NCBI GenBank assembly: GCA_002162955.1
Contig: MABD01000043.1
Coordinates: 86,925 to 150,924, forward strand
Reading direction: 5' to 3'
Origin: Gammaproteobacteria bacterium 45_16_T64
GTDB lineage: Bacteria > Pseudomonadota > Gammaproteobacteria > Pseudomonadales > Ketobacteraceae
DNA: 64,000 nt
Of this stretch, positions 26,755 through 35,783 are shown piece by piece (position 1 is the stretch's first letter; each line of letters opens with the position of its first letter). The position numbers and the translations under genes are program-made. The notes below the pieces were generated by a model. The model was not told the DNA's origin, ran no database searches, and worked only from the letters and a program-made list of their open reading frames with translations.

Positions 26755-28497
26755 ATGTACGAATCTTATTTTGGCTTTTCGGAAGCGCCTTTCTCAATTG
26801 CTCCGAACCCGCATTACCTATACATGAGTCGACAACATAATGAGGCACTTGCCCATTTAATCTATGGAGTTGAGCGGGAAGGGGGGTTTATCCTTCTAAC
26901 CGGTGAGGTTGGTACAGGGAAAACTACCATTTGCCGATGTTTTTTGGAGCAAGTGCCAGAAAATACGGATGTCGCGTTTATCTTGAATCCCAAGTTAGAT
27001 TCAGAGCAGTTACTCGAAACTATTTGTGACGAGTTATCTATTGGTTATATTGGCGACACGTTATCGATCAAAGATTACACTGATTATATCAACGAGAGGT
27101 TGTTGCGATCCCATAGTAAGGGCCGGCACACGGTACTTATTATTGACGAAGCACAAAACTTGTCGTCCTCAGTGTTAGAGCAATTGCGTTTGCTCACTAA
27201 TTTAGAGACGAATGAAAAAAAGCTCCTCCAGATAATTTTGTTAGGCCAGCCCGAGTTGCAAGATATTTTTCTGAGGCCTGAGTTACGACAGTTATCCCAA
27301 AGAGTCACGGCCCGATTTCACCTGGATGCATTAACAAGGGAAGAGATTGCCCCATACGTATACCATCGCCTTTCTATAGCGGGGTGTGCCACTCCTGAGT
27401 GGTTGTTCCAGGATAACAGCATCCAAAAATTATTCTCTATTAGTAAGGGCATTCCTCGAGTCATCAACCTTGTGTGCGATCGATCCTTGCTTGGTGCCTA
27501 TGCGGAAAATAAGAAAACTGTTGACTCTGGGCTCCTTCAAGCTGCGGCTAAAGAGGTGCTTGGCAAAAGCTTAGTGTTACATCAAGAGAAACGCATCAGC
27601 CAGGTGCTATCTTTATTTAAGACGAACAATTGGGTTGCTATTCTGGGGCTTTGTGTCGCTTGCTTGACTCTGGGAATGGTGTTGGCCAGTGGAAATTTTA
27701 AACCTGGTGCGGCGGTAGAGCCTCCGAGAGCTGATGTGAAACAAATAACCAGGGATACAGATCTTCCTCCTGCTAGCATTAAGCCTATGGCAGGTGCCGA
27801 TGTGGCGTCGACGTCAGGGGGGCTGGACTCGGTGAATCCATTGGTCGAGACCCAGCGGTTAGGCGTTGTTGGTTTTGATGATTTGTTGGGACAAGGATAT
27901 GAGCTAAGTGAGCTGTCAGCTTATGTGAGTTTATTGAAGGTTTGGGGCATAGATTATACTCCTGGAAGTGACGGCTTTGCTTGTAAATATGCCAATCAGA
28001 AAGGTGTTAATTGTTTAAGTAAGATTGGTAGTATTGGCGGGCTGACCCACCTAGGCTTACCAGCAGCACTTACTTTATTTGATAAGTCTGGCGACAAGTA
28101 TTATGTATTGTTGCGGCACATCGAGGGTGATACGGCATCTTTTGTTGTTGATGGAGGGGTAGTTGATATGACGTTGGCCGAGCTGCAGAAGCATTGGCGT
28201 GGTCATTTCGTGGTACTTTGGAAAAAACCCCCGCAATACGTAGGCCCTTTGCAACCTGGTACGATTGCACCCATTACGAAATGGCTTGGTAAGCAATTGG
28301 ATATTTATGAAGGCGTGGAGAATCCCGCCTTAGGTAGGTCGTTGTATGATGAAGCCTTGGTAAGCAGGGTTAAAGCATTTCAAAAAAGAGTTGGTGAGCA
28401 GGCTGATGGTATTGCGGGTGTTAATACTCTTATCTTGTTGTCGAAATACACGGATCAGGGCATTCCATCTTTATCTGCAGATAATGAGGCGCTGTAA
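26755..28497 (+). CDS. gspA: ExeA/GspA-type ATPase with peptidoglycan-binding domain
   Basis: This 580-residue inner-membrane ATPase works with GspB to place the secretin through the cell wall. The N-terminal AAA domain (YFGFSEAPFSIAPNPHYLY; Walker A GEVGTGKTT; Walker B LIIDEAQNL) is cytoplasmic. One membrane helix lies near 283-305. The periplasmic part contains a segment resembling the C39-like region of ExeA and a C-terminal PG_binding_1 domain (VSRVKAFQKRVGEQADGIAG). It lies 12 bases after gspM and overlaps gspB by one base, so it is part of the secretion operon. Confidence 0.92.
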   Translation: MYESYFGFSEAPFSIAPNPHYLYMSRQHNEALAHLIYGVEREGGFILLTGEVGTGKTTICRCFLEQVPENTDVAFILNPKLDSEQLLETICDELSIGYIGDTLSIKDYTDYINERLLRSHSKGRHTVLIIDEAQNLSSSVLEQLRLLTNLETNEKKLLQIILLGQPELQDIFLRPELRQLSQRVTARFHLDALTREEIAPYVYHRLSIAGCATPEWLFQDNSIQKLFSISKGIPRVINLVCDRSLLGAYAENKKTVDSGLLQAAAKEVLGKSLVLHQEKRISQVLSLFKTNNWVAILGLCVACLTLGMVLASGNFKPGAAVEPPRADVKQITRDTDLPPASIKPMAGADVASTSGGLDSVNPLVETQRLGVVGFDDLLGQGYELSELSAYVSLLKVWGIDYTPGSDGFACKYANQKGVNCLSKIGSIGGLTHLGLPAALTLFDKSGDKYYVLLRHIEGDTASFVVDGGVVDMTLAELQKHWRGHFVVLWKKPPQYVGPLQPGTIAPITKWLGKQLDIYEGVENPALGRSLYDEALVSRVKAFQKRVGEQADGIAGVNTLILLSKYTDQGIPSLSADNEAL

Positions 28498-29210
28498 TGT
28501 CTTATATTCTTGATGCGCTCAAAAAATCAGAAGAAGAAAGGCGAAAGGGTGATTTACCTGGTCTCCAAACGTATACCCCCCTTCCTCAAGTCGATGGAAA
28601 AAAGAAAGGTTGGTTCGTATTGGTCGCTGTTCTTGTGATTGTTAATGTGGCTATTGTATTGCTATGGTCGCCCTGGTCTCAGGAAGGGGAGGTTGTAACC
28701 CCGGTGCAGTCTATAAGCACAAAAACACAGGCGGTTGAAGTAGAGGCGATCAGCGAAAGGCCTCACGTACGGATGCCTATTGAAAAGCCAAGGGCTTCTA
28801 TGAGCCAACCTGTGACGCCATTAAAAGTGTTGGCGCCGACGCCAGTGAGATCAAAAGAGCCTCCAAGCGTTGCAACGCAAGCCTATATTGATGAATCTCC
28901 TGTAGTTCAGGCAAAAGCGCAAGCGCCGCCTGCACCGAGCCGTCATAGGGTGCCGGAAACAAGCTATATGCCCCAACTCTCAGAAATATCAGAAGATATT
29001 AGGTCTCAGATACCAGACCTAACCTTCTCCTCTCATATGTTCTCTAGTAAAAGCCGTTTTCGAAGTATCACAATCAACGGCAAGCGATTAAAAGAAGGTA
29101 AATACTATGACGAGCATCTATTTGTGAGTGAAATTACGGAGAAAGGTGCAGTTTTGAGTTTTGATGGCACATTTTTTGAGGTGGATGTCTTAGGGCAATG
29201 GAGCGATTAG
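28497..29210 (+). CDS. gspB: Type II secretion assembly protein GspB
   Basis: This 237-residue partner of GspA has the signature N-terminus MSYILDALKKSEEERRKGD, one membrane helix (WFVLVAVLVIVNVAIVLLW), a Pro/Ala-rich periplasmic linker (~70-160) and the C-terminal GspB domain (PDLTFSSHMFSS, ITINGKRLKEGKYY). It ends the secretion operon. GspA-GspB pairs assist secretin (GspD) assembly, so the absence of gspD here implies an unlinked secretin gene. Confidence 0.93.
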   Translation: MSYILDALKKSEEERRKGDLPGLQTYTPLPQVDGKKKGWFVLVAVLVIVNVAIVLLWSPWSQEGEVVTPVQSISTKTQAVEVEAISERPHVRMPIEKPRASMSQPVTPLKVLAPTPVRSKEPPSVATQAYIDESPVVQAKAQAPPAPSRHRVPETSYMPQLSEISEDIRSQIPDLTFSSHMFSSKSRFRSITINGKRLKEGKYYDEHLFVSEITEKGAVLSFDGTFFEVDVLGQWSD

Positions 29211-29303
29211 CACTCTATTGCACAAAATAAATCGCTAATTCTTAGACAGTTACGCACAATTTACTATATTGATAGGATCCCCAGTAACTTTGACGGCATA
29301 GCT

Positions 29304-29669
29304 ATGGACGAGAGAACAGTAGAAGAAATTAATCAAAGGAAGGTTCAGCGCCGGCACTTGATCTACTATCTTCGAGTATATGATGCGGAAAACGGTAACC
29401 TTATAGGGAATCTTGTTGATATCAGTACGAAAGGAATCATGCTGGTCAGTGATACTAAGATCAAGTCTGAGATTCGATTCATTTTAAGGATGACGTTGCC
29501 AGACAACGTAGAGGGTAGCCGAGAGGTGGAGTTTGAGGCGGTAAGTCGATGGTGTAAGAATGATGTAAACCCCGACTTTTTTGATACAGGCTTTGAACTT
29601 ATCGACCCTTCCTCGGTTTTCCTTGAAGTGGTAGACAAGCTCGTTGAAGATTGCCTGTTTAAGAACTAG
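29304..29669 (+). CDS. PilZ domain protein
   Basis: This 121-residue single-domain protein is a likely cyclic-di-GMP receptor. The N-terminal Arg-rich RKVQRR (RxxxR-type) and DISTKG (DxSxxG) match the two ligand-binding motifs of PilZ, followed by the beta-barrel strands up to GFELIDPS. It has no partner domain. It lies 93 bases after gspB on the same strand with its own leader. Its target, possibly secretion, motility or polysaccharide synthesis, cannot be told from sequence. Confidence 0.87.
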   Translation: MDERTVEEINQRKVQRRHLIYYLRVYDAENGNLIGNLVDISTKGIMLVSDTKIKSEIRFILRMTLPDNVEGSREVEFEAVSRWCKNDVNPDFFDTGFELIDPSSVFLEVVDKLVEDCLFKN

Positions 29670-29834
29670 GTGATTGAGAGTTCACTTACATATACACACA
29701 TATTGGGGGGTGTTTTCTCTGTATTACGGTAGTTAAACGCGGATTATTCCTTTATATTGAAACCATACGACAATTTGACATGGTTCACGTTCTTATTGTG
29801 CATTGGATTTCAATTATGAGGTTGCTGTAGATCG

Positions 29835-31124
29835 ATGAGTACGTTGGATGCGCTAAAAACAAATTTAAATGTAGCTAAGACGTTGATAGTCGACGGCCGT
29901 GATCGTTATCTAGGCGTCACGAAAGCCGCCATTGCAATCGAGCAGATTTATAGGCAGCAAAGAAACAAAGCTAAGCTGTTGTCAGAGCAGTCGGCATCTA
30001 GTTTGTTGTCAGAAGCCCATACTGAATCCGCTGAATTGATCTGTAATTTGTGTAAAGAGAATGGGGCTATTTGGGTTAAATTTGGTCAATTCCTCAGTTG
30101 TCGGCCTGACATATTGCCTCTCGAATATTTACCGATTTTACAAAAGCTTCAGAATGAAGCTACACCTGCGCCGTTTGAAAAAATACATCCAGCCATTGTG
30201 GAAGCTTGGGGTGATGATTGGGATCGTCATTTTTTGCACTTCGACATAATTCCTATTGCTACCGCATCAATTGCACAGGTCCATAAGGCGACGTTGCGTA
30301 ACGGCATGGTGGTTGCTGTAAAAATTCAGTTGCCAGACGTAGTTAAATTGTTTGAACAAGATTCTTTGGTGTTTCGATCTGTGGCGGGTGTTATTGCTCC
30401 CTTAGTGAAAGAAATAGATATCAGACAGGTTACCGATCAGCTGATTAAAATGACGATGAAGGAATTAGATTTTCGTGTTGAAGCTGAGAATTTACGTGTT
30501 TTTTCTGAACACGAGCATGCTGATGGCATAAGGGTACCTGCACTTTGGGGTGAGCTGTCAGGCGAAAAAATCATGGTGACAGAGTGGATTGATGGGGCGG
30601 GCTTAACATCTTATCTTGAGGAACAGCCTAGTCGAGCTAAAGATATTTTGAATAGGCTTCTGTCTAGTTACATACAACAAATAACTCAATTTGGTAGTTA
30701 TCACGCTGACCCACATCCTGGGAATTTTTTGGTTGATGAGCACTCGAATATCGCCATTTTAGACTACGGAGCATTGGCGTCGTTATCTGAAGATGAAACA
30801 CTGAAATATAGTAAGCTGCTATTCGGGTTAATGGGATTAAACTCCATGAAATTAGGGGAATTGTTTTCCGAGGCTGGGTTTACTTGTGAGCGACAGGAAG
30901 CGTTGGAGGAAATAAGCGAACACTTTCTGGAGGAAGAAATAAAAGATAGGAGTGTTTCTGATCGTTTGGCGCATGTGTTAGAGCTATTGCGCGAAAATAG
31001 AGTTACAATTCCTGATTCATTTATCGCGATGGCTAGAGTGATTATTAGTATTGGCGGATTTATGAAGCAATATGAGGTGGATTTTGAATGGATGCCCTCC
31101 TTAATAAAACATAATATTAACTAA
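29835..31124 (+). CDS. UbiB/ABC1-family atypical kinase
   Basis: This 429-residue protein of the ABC1/UbiB (AarF) family has the family KxGQ motif (VKFGQFLSCRPDILP), the Ala-rich nucleotide loop replacement ATASIAQVHKA, VAVKIQ, the catalytic HADPHPGNF and the metal motif LDYGAL. It lacks the C-terminal membrane helices of UbiB proper, so it may be a paralogue rather than the ubiquinone-synthesis protein. It has its own leader and no operon partner. Members are ATPases linked to quinone or lipid metabolism. Confidence 0.88.
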   Translation: MSTLDALKTNLNVAKTLIVDGRDRYLGVTKAAIAIEQIYRQQRNKAKLLSEQSASSLLSEAHTESAELICNLCKENGAIWVKFGQFLSCRPDILPLEYLPILQKLQNEATPAPFEKIHPAIVEAWGDDWDRHFLHFDIIPIATASIAQVHKATLRNGMVVAVKIQLPDVVKLFEQDSLVFRSVAGVIAPLVKEIDIRQVTDQLIKMTMKELDFRVEAENLRVFSEHEHADGIRVPALWGELSGEKIMVTEWIDGAGLTSYLEEQPSRAKDILNRLLSSYIQQITQFGSYHADPHPGNFLVDEHSNIAILDYGALASLSEDETLKYSKLLFGLMGLNSMKLGELFSEAGFTCERQEALEEISEHFLEEEIKDRSVSDRLAHVLELLRENRVTIPDSFIAMARVIISIGGFMKQYEVDFEWMPSLIKHNIN

Positions 31125-31196
31125 TGCTTAGATCACGGATTGATTTTTAAAAGACTGAGTGATTGTTGAACAGTCTTCATAACTTGAGACGTAAAC

Positions 31197-32333
31197 GTGT
31201 TGTCTATTTCTGCTTTTATCGGCCGCAATTGCGGTATTCTTGTTAAATCTTTGTTTTTCATTCTGCTTGTAGTGCCTACTTTATTGTTTGCTAAAGAGTC
31301 GCCGGCTTTTCTTGAGTCAATTAAACTGCCGACCGGTGATCAGTATGATGGTCAATATATACAAGGCGTTCCAAACGGAAGGGGTACCCTGGTAAAGGTA
31401 AACGGGGACCAGTACGAAGGGGTTTTCGTTGATGGTAAGTTCGAAGGTCGTGGAATTTATAATTGGATCAATGGCGACGAGTATAAGGGGAAGTGGGCTT
31501 CGGGTGAGCGAGAAGGGTTTGGCTCGCTTCAATACGCAAACGGAAACCGCTATGAAGGTGAGTGGAAAGATGGCTTGCGTGATGGGCGTGGTGAGTTAAG
31601 TTTTAGGAGTGGCACGCGATACGAGGGGATGTGGAAGAAAGGCTTGAAGCACGGTGAAGGTATGTTGGTTTATCGTAGTGGCCAGCGTTACATCGGAGCT
31701 TACAAGAATGATCTTCGTCATGGTCGTGGAGTACTTGTGATGCCTAATGGCGATTCTTATCGCGGCACATTCTCTAAAGACAAGGAGCATGGAGTTGGAG
31801 AGTGTAGTTCAAAAACCGGTAGTGTTGAGACTTGCTTGTTCAATAAGGGTGTCCGGATTACTAAAAAATCGTTAGTGGATCGAGCAGTAATGTACCAAAA
31901 GAAAAATGCGCCGACCTACGAGTATACTGGAGGGTTTGGGTTTGTTTTCGAGGATGGCTTCACGAAGACACGGCGTTACCTTCAGAATGATCATGTATGG
32001 TGGGAAAGCAAAGTCGCTTTGTTAGCAACGGAGTTAAGAATTCGAAGTGAGGGAGCAAATCAGTTTATTTATTTTGTGATCCGTGAATATGATGGTGTTG
32101 GTAAATATAGAATTAAACCTAGTGACTTGTTAGTGTCAATAGAAGGTAGTGATCCACTCACCTTGCCTCAAGCGTCTGAGGCAATTGTTGAAGTAACCTC
32201 TGAGCATAAAGGTGTAATTGAGGGTACTTTTATTTTGCCGGTACTGTCGTTGATCAAAGGTGGTGCGGAGCTTAAATATACCATTAGAAATGGTCGATTT
32301 GAGGCTGCAAATAGCCCTCCCCCAAAGAATTAG
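31197..32333 (+). CDS. MORN-repeat protein with signal sequence
   Basis: This 378-residue protein begins with GTG and an N-terminal hydrophobic segment (LFFILLVVPTLLFA) that looks like a signal peptide or anchor. Seven consecutive 23-residue MORN repeats follow at ~45-205 (pattern GDxYEGxWxxGxxxGxGxLxxxxG). The C-terminal ~150 residues are an unrecognised beta-rich domain. MORN repeats in bacteria are commonly envelope-associated scaffolds. The stop overlaps the stop of the convergent lrgB gene by four bases. Confidence 0.82.
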   Translation: MLSISAFIGRNCGILVKSLFFILLVVPTLLFAKESPAFLESIKLPTGDQYDGQYIQGVPNGRGTLVKVNGDQYEGVFVDGKFEGRGIYNWINGDEYKGKWASGEREGFGSLQYANGNRYEGEWKDGLRDGRGELSFRSGTRYEGMWKKGLKHGEGMLVYRSGQRYIGAYKNDLRHGRGVLVMPNGDSYRGTFSKDKEHGVGECSSKTGSVETCLFNKGVRITKKSLVDRAVMYQKKNAPTYEYTGGFGFVFEDGFTKTRRYLQNDHVWWESKVALLATELRIRSEGANQFIYFVIREYDGVGKYRIKPSDLLVSIEGSDPLTLPQASEAIVEVTSEHKGVIEGTFILPVLSLIKGGAELKYTIRNGRFEAANSPPPKN

Positions 32334-33046
32334 GCGACGTACAATAGAATAACAGGTAGTGCAAACGCAGTGAGAAAGCCGGTAAGTCCCATGGCTAAAG
32401 CAGAAAAAGCGCCGATCTCACTGTCTTCCTCTAGTGCTCGGGCTGTGCCTATAGCGTGAGCGCTGATTCCCAGTGTGATTCCTCTAAGTGATTTATCGGT
32501 AATGTTCATTTTATCTAAGATAAAGGGGCCGAATATTACACCGATTATGCCTGTATATATGACAAATACCGCGGACAGCGCTGGTATTCCTCCAATTTCT
32601 TTTGAAATTGCCATTGCAATGGGTGTAGTGATGGACTTTGTCATCAGTGATAGCAGGCTGGTTTCACTGGCACCGAGTAAATAGCCGATAGCAATGGTAA
32701 TTGAAACAGTGATAAAAGATCCGACAATAACAGTGATGATGATGGGGGCTAGAAGTGCGCGAATCTTTGTGATGTTTTCATAGAGGGGGACCGCTAATGC
32801 AACAGTGACTGGGCCTAGCATCAGGTGTAAAGGTTGTGCGGTCGAAAAATATTGTTCAAACGATAAGTCGAGCCAGTAAAGGGCGCCGAATACTGTCGCT
32901 AAGCCGACTATCATTGGTTGTAAAGTGGGTTGCTTGCCTGATCTTTGGTAAATAAATTGACCTAGCTTGAAAGCGGCTAAAGTAATAAATACGCCAAAAA
33001 GGGGGTGGTTGAGTAGTAAGTTGATGGTGGTTTGTTCTATCTGCAT
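32330..33046 (-). CDS. lrgB: LrgB family membrane protein
   Basis: This 238-residue polytopic membrane protein of the LrgB/CidB family has a conserved core (SKEIGGIPALSAVFVIYTGIIG, LGISAHAIGTARALEEDSEIGAFSALAMGL). With LrgA it is implicated in murein hydrolase/lysis control or in export of small metabolites such as pyruvate and glycolate. The gene follows lrgA by ten bases in a two-gene operon. ATG is followed by a hydrophobic start typical of the family. Confidence 0.93.
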   Translation of the reverse strand: MQIEQTTINLLLNHPLFGVFITLAAFKLGQFIYQRSGKQPTLQPMIVGLATVFGALYWLDLSFEQYFSTAQPLHLMLGPVTVALAVPLYENITKIRALLAPIIITVIVGSFITVSITIAIGYLLGASETSLLSLMTKSITTPIAMAISKEIGGIPALSAVFVIYTGIIGVIFGPFILDKMNITDKSLRGITLGISAHAIGTARALEEDSEIGAFSALAMGLTGFLTAFALPVILLYVA

Positions 33047-33056
33047 AGGGGGGTAA

Positions 33057-33407
33057 CTATTGTTTGCGATTCTTCATGCTGAGGGTGACCCTCAATATGT
33101 GTGGGATGGTGATGATGGCGACTATTGTGCTTACCGTAAGTGCTAGTATCAGTGCTACCCATTCGTCTTTTAGCAATCCCCAGTAACTCATTGCACCAAC
33201 ACAAGCCGGCATTAGAAATAATGGAATGTAAGGAAAGATAGCGCTCGACGTTGCCTTTAACGGCTTTGGGGTTTTACCGAAAATGCATAAAAACACAAAT
33301 AAGAGACCCATACCGATGACTGACCCTGGAAACGGTAGTTGAAAGTATGATGAGATAAAATCACCCGCCAGTTGAAAGCCGATGAGTATCAGAAGACCTT
33401 TGAGCAA
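33057..33407 (-). CDS. lrgA: LrgA/CidA family membrane protein
   Basis: This 116-residue holin-like protein has four hydrophobic segments. The family block FQLPFPGSVIGMGLLFVFL and the FLMPACVGAMSYWGLL stretch are clear. It lies immediately upstream of lrgB. No dedicated regulator such as LytTR or LysR is adjacent; the next gene upstream is an unrelated epimerase 53 bases away on the same strand. Confidence 0.92.
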   Translation of the reverse strand: MLKGLLILIGFQLAGDFISSYFQLPFPGSVIGMGLLFVFLCIFGKTPKPLKATSSAIFPYIPLFLMPACVGAMSYWGLLKDEWVALILALTVSTIVAIITIPHILRVTLSMKNRKQ

Positions 33408-33460
33408 TGTTCTATCCGGCTAGCGCGTAATATGAAGGAGCGGCTAGTGTACAGGACTTA

Positions 33461-34474
33461 TCATGTTGGGTCGATTTGCCAATTTAGAGCGAGTTGTATA
33501 CCTTCCTCTGACGTGACTGAAGGGCTCCATTCTAGGTCTGCTTTGGCTTTCTTGTTGCTAAACGAAAAATCATTACCAAATGCTTTAACATCCGTTGTGC
33601 TCAATAAGTGATTTTTAGCTAAGCCTATTCGAACACAAAATTGGCTGATCGATGCGATACAGTACATAACAATGTATGGGATTTTGTGTATCTTAATAGG
33701 GACCTCTAGCTTCCTAGCAATCATTTGGAACAGCCTTTCAGGTGTGATGTCACTGCTGTTGTCCAGGACGAGGTAATCTTGGCCAACTGCGATATTAGAT
33801 GTTGCTGCCTTTAGGGTCGCTACGACAAGATCTGAAATATATATCAAATCAATTCCACAAGGCTGCGCCTTGTGCCAAACAAACGCGTTCCTTTCGTTAA
33901 CCATGTCGATTATTGCTGGAAAAAACTGCTTGTCACCTGGCCCATATACCCAGCCAGGGTAAATGATTGTGGTCGGAAGACTTCTCTCTCTTTGGTAGCG
34001 CTTAACGACGTTGCAAGCCTCTATTTTTGTGTCGGCGTAAGGCTCATTCCAGGCGCTGTATGTCGTTTTTTCTGTGATTATGTGGTCTTTAGGAGGGATG
34101 CCGAACACATCAGAGGTTGAGATAAGTACGAACCGTGTCGCGTTGGCTTGTACTGATGCTTCACACATATTTTCTGTCCCCAGTACATTGACGGCATAAA
34201 ATTGAGCTTTGTTTGCAATCGAATTGAGCAGGGCGGCAGTATGAAAAACGAGGGTGGATTCTTTGAGATGGGTTTGTATGTCCTCTAAGCGTGTCACATC
34301 ACCTTCGGCCACGGTCAGTTGATTTGGGTAGTGCTGGTACATCTGCTGGGCGAATGCTGTATAAATAGGGTTTTTAGGTAGATCAAAGGTTGTAACGTGG
34401 TAGCCATTTTCTAGCAGTTGTACTACCAGTGCTTGACCTACAAAACCAGCAGCGCCCGAAACAAATGCTCGCAT
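33461..34474 (-). CDS. NAD-dependent epimerase/dehydratase (extended SDR)
   Basis: This 337-residue Rossmann enzyme has the cofactor motif GAAGFVGQALV, catalytic STSDVFG and YADTK (Tyr-x-x-x-Lys). It resembles 3-beta-hydroxysteroid dehydrogenase-like and dihydroflavonol reductase-like SDRs more than sugar-nucleotide epimerases (IYPGWVYGPGD, NERNAFVWH). The substrate is not predictable. AGGAGAT precedes the ATG. It lies 53 bases upstream of lrgA and might be co-transcribed. Confidence 0.85.
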   Translation of the reverse strand: MRAFVSGAAGFVGQALVVQLLENGYHVTTFDLPKNPIYTAFAQQMYQHYPNQLTVAEGDVTRLEDIQTHLKESTLVFHTAALLNSIANKAQFYAVNVLGTENMCEASVQANATRFVLISTSDVFGIPPKDHIITEKTTYSAWNEPYADTKIEACNVVKRYQRERSLPTTIIYPGWVYGPGDKQFFPAIIDMVNERNAFVWHKAQPCGIDLIYISDLVVATLKAATSNIAVGQDYLVLDNSSDITPERLFQMIARKLEVPIKIHKIPYIVMYCIASISQFCVRIGLAKNHLLSTTDVKAFGNDFSFSNKKAKADLEWSPSVTSEEGIQLALNWQIDPT

Positions 34475-34747
34475 GCCTATCTCCTTTATTGATTTGTTTG
34501 GTACTATCGTACTCCTTTGTTTGGCCGGAATCTACCCCCTTTTGTGCGTAGGTACCTAACGTTTAGAGGGTGGCGAAGCTGAAATTGTATGTAAATAGAT
34601 CGCTATTGTTACCATTTGTTAAGAGTGCTCCTAATAACTGGGAAATCGACAATCTCAGTCTATACTGCTTGCAACGACCTATATAACCCACAATAAGGGT
34701 CGATTGGTTAGAACACACAGAGAAAGCAAAAGCAGGTGGTAGTAATC

Positions 34748-34906
34748 ATGGATAAGAATAAATCTGAAATTTTTGAAAAAATTTCTGAATCATTAGAAGA
34801 GAGAACGGTATCGGATCGAAGAAATCGTGAAGTTACCGCTGAGTATATAAATCCAGAAATGGATCGTAGAAAGAATTCTCGGCGGACGGAGTCTGAGACA
34901 AGCTAA
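34748..34906 (+). CDS. Small highly charged protein (52 aa), unknown
   Basis: An ATG at 34748, with AGGTGG about ten bases before, opens 52 codons ending TAA at 34906. The peptide is strongly charged: an acidic helical N-half (FEKISESLEER) and a basic C-half with two similar clusters, SDRRNRE and DRRKNSRR. There is no membrane segment. A TATACT at 34661-34666 could be a -10 element giving an ~80-base leader. Isolation in a 640-base gap with a good ribosome site favours a real gene. Function is unknown; the Arg clusters suggest nucleic-acid or protein contact. Confidence 0.6.
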   Translation: MDKNKSEIFEKISESLEERTVSDRRNREVTAEYINPEMDRRKNSRRTESETS

Positions 34907-35114
34907 TTCTCCTTGAACTTGTAGTGTAAGGTGTTCGGCGTGCTGGCTAGTGTTAAGTGGTACGCCGTTAATACTGGTACTTTTCCTCTTTTTATATTTT
35001 TGCCCTCATATTTTGCCTCCTTTCGTTTATTATACCCTTTCCATAAAGCCACGGGATCGTTTTGATTGTCAGGATGTCAAACGACCATTGGTTAAATCAT
35101 AGAGGAAACGTTTC

Positions 35115-35756
35115 ATGAAAAAAGTACTTCTACCGTTAGCGATTGCCGGTTCTCTTACAGTTTCTGGCTGTACCATTGATCCTTATACTGGTGAGCAAAA
35201 GGTAAGCAAAACTGCTATTGGCGCAGGTATAGGTGCCGTTCTAGGTGCTGCAGTGTCCAGTAAAAAGGATCGAGCCAAAGGAGCGTTGATTGGTGCGGCA
35301 TTGGGAGGCGGCACTGGTTATTATTTTGACCGTCAAGAAAAACTGTTAAGACAAAAACTTGAGAATACAGGTGTTAGTGTTAGTCGGACACCAGAGGGAA
35401 TACACCTAAATATGCCTGGTAATATTAGCTTCCCGTCGGGTCAATACGCTATCATACCTACATTTTATGAGACGCTAGATTCTGTGGCGTTGGTGTTTAA
35501 AGAATTCAAGAAAACAGATATTCGTATTACCGGCCATACAGATAGCTCGGGTGGTGATGCGTTAAATCAGACATTATCAGAGCAGCGCTCTCGCTCGGTG
35601 ATGCAGTATTTCGCAAGCCAAGGTGTTGGTACCACGAGATTGTCTTTTGTAGGTTACGGTGAGAGATACCCTGTGGCAAGCAACAAAACACCACAAGGAA
35701 GAGCGACGAATAGACGAGTTGAGATTGAAATTCTAAACCCTCAACCTCAGCGTTAG
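35115..35756 (+). CDS. OmpA-family lipoprotein (YiaD-like)
   Basis: This 213-residue outer-membrane lipoprotein has a signal ending in LTVSGC, then a Gly-rich glycine-zipper segment (IGAGIGAVLGAA, GALIGAALGGGTGYYFD) and a C-terminal OmpA peptidoglycan-binding domain. The domain has ITGHTDSSGG with the diaminopimelate-contacting Asp, and the SEQRSRSV ... NRRVEI Arg. This layout is that of YiaD/OprF-C type lipoproteins that tether the outer membrane to the wall. AGAGGAAAC precedes the ATG. Confidence 0.92.
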   Translation: MKKVLLPLAIAGSLTVSGCTIDPYTGEQKVSKTAIGAGIGAVLGAAVSSKKDRAKGALIGAALGGGTGYYFDRQEKLLRQKLENTGVSVSRTPEGIHLNMPGNISFPSGQYAIIPTFYETLDSVALVFKEFKKTDIRITGHTDSSGGDALNQTLSEQRSRSVMQYFASQGVGTTRLSFVGYGERYPVASNKTPQGRATNRRVEIEILNPQPQR

Positions 35757-35783
35757 ATTACATACTAGTTGGAGGAACCATAA

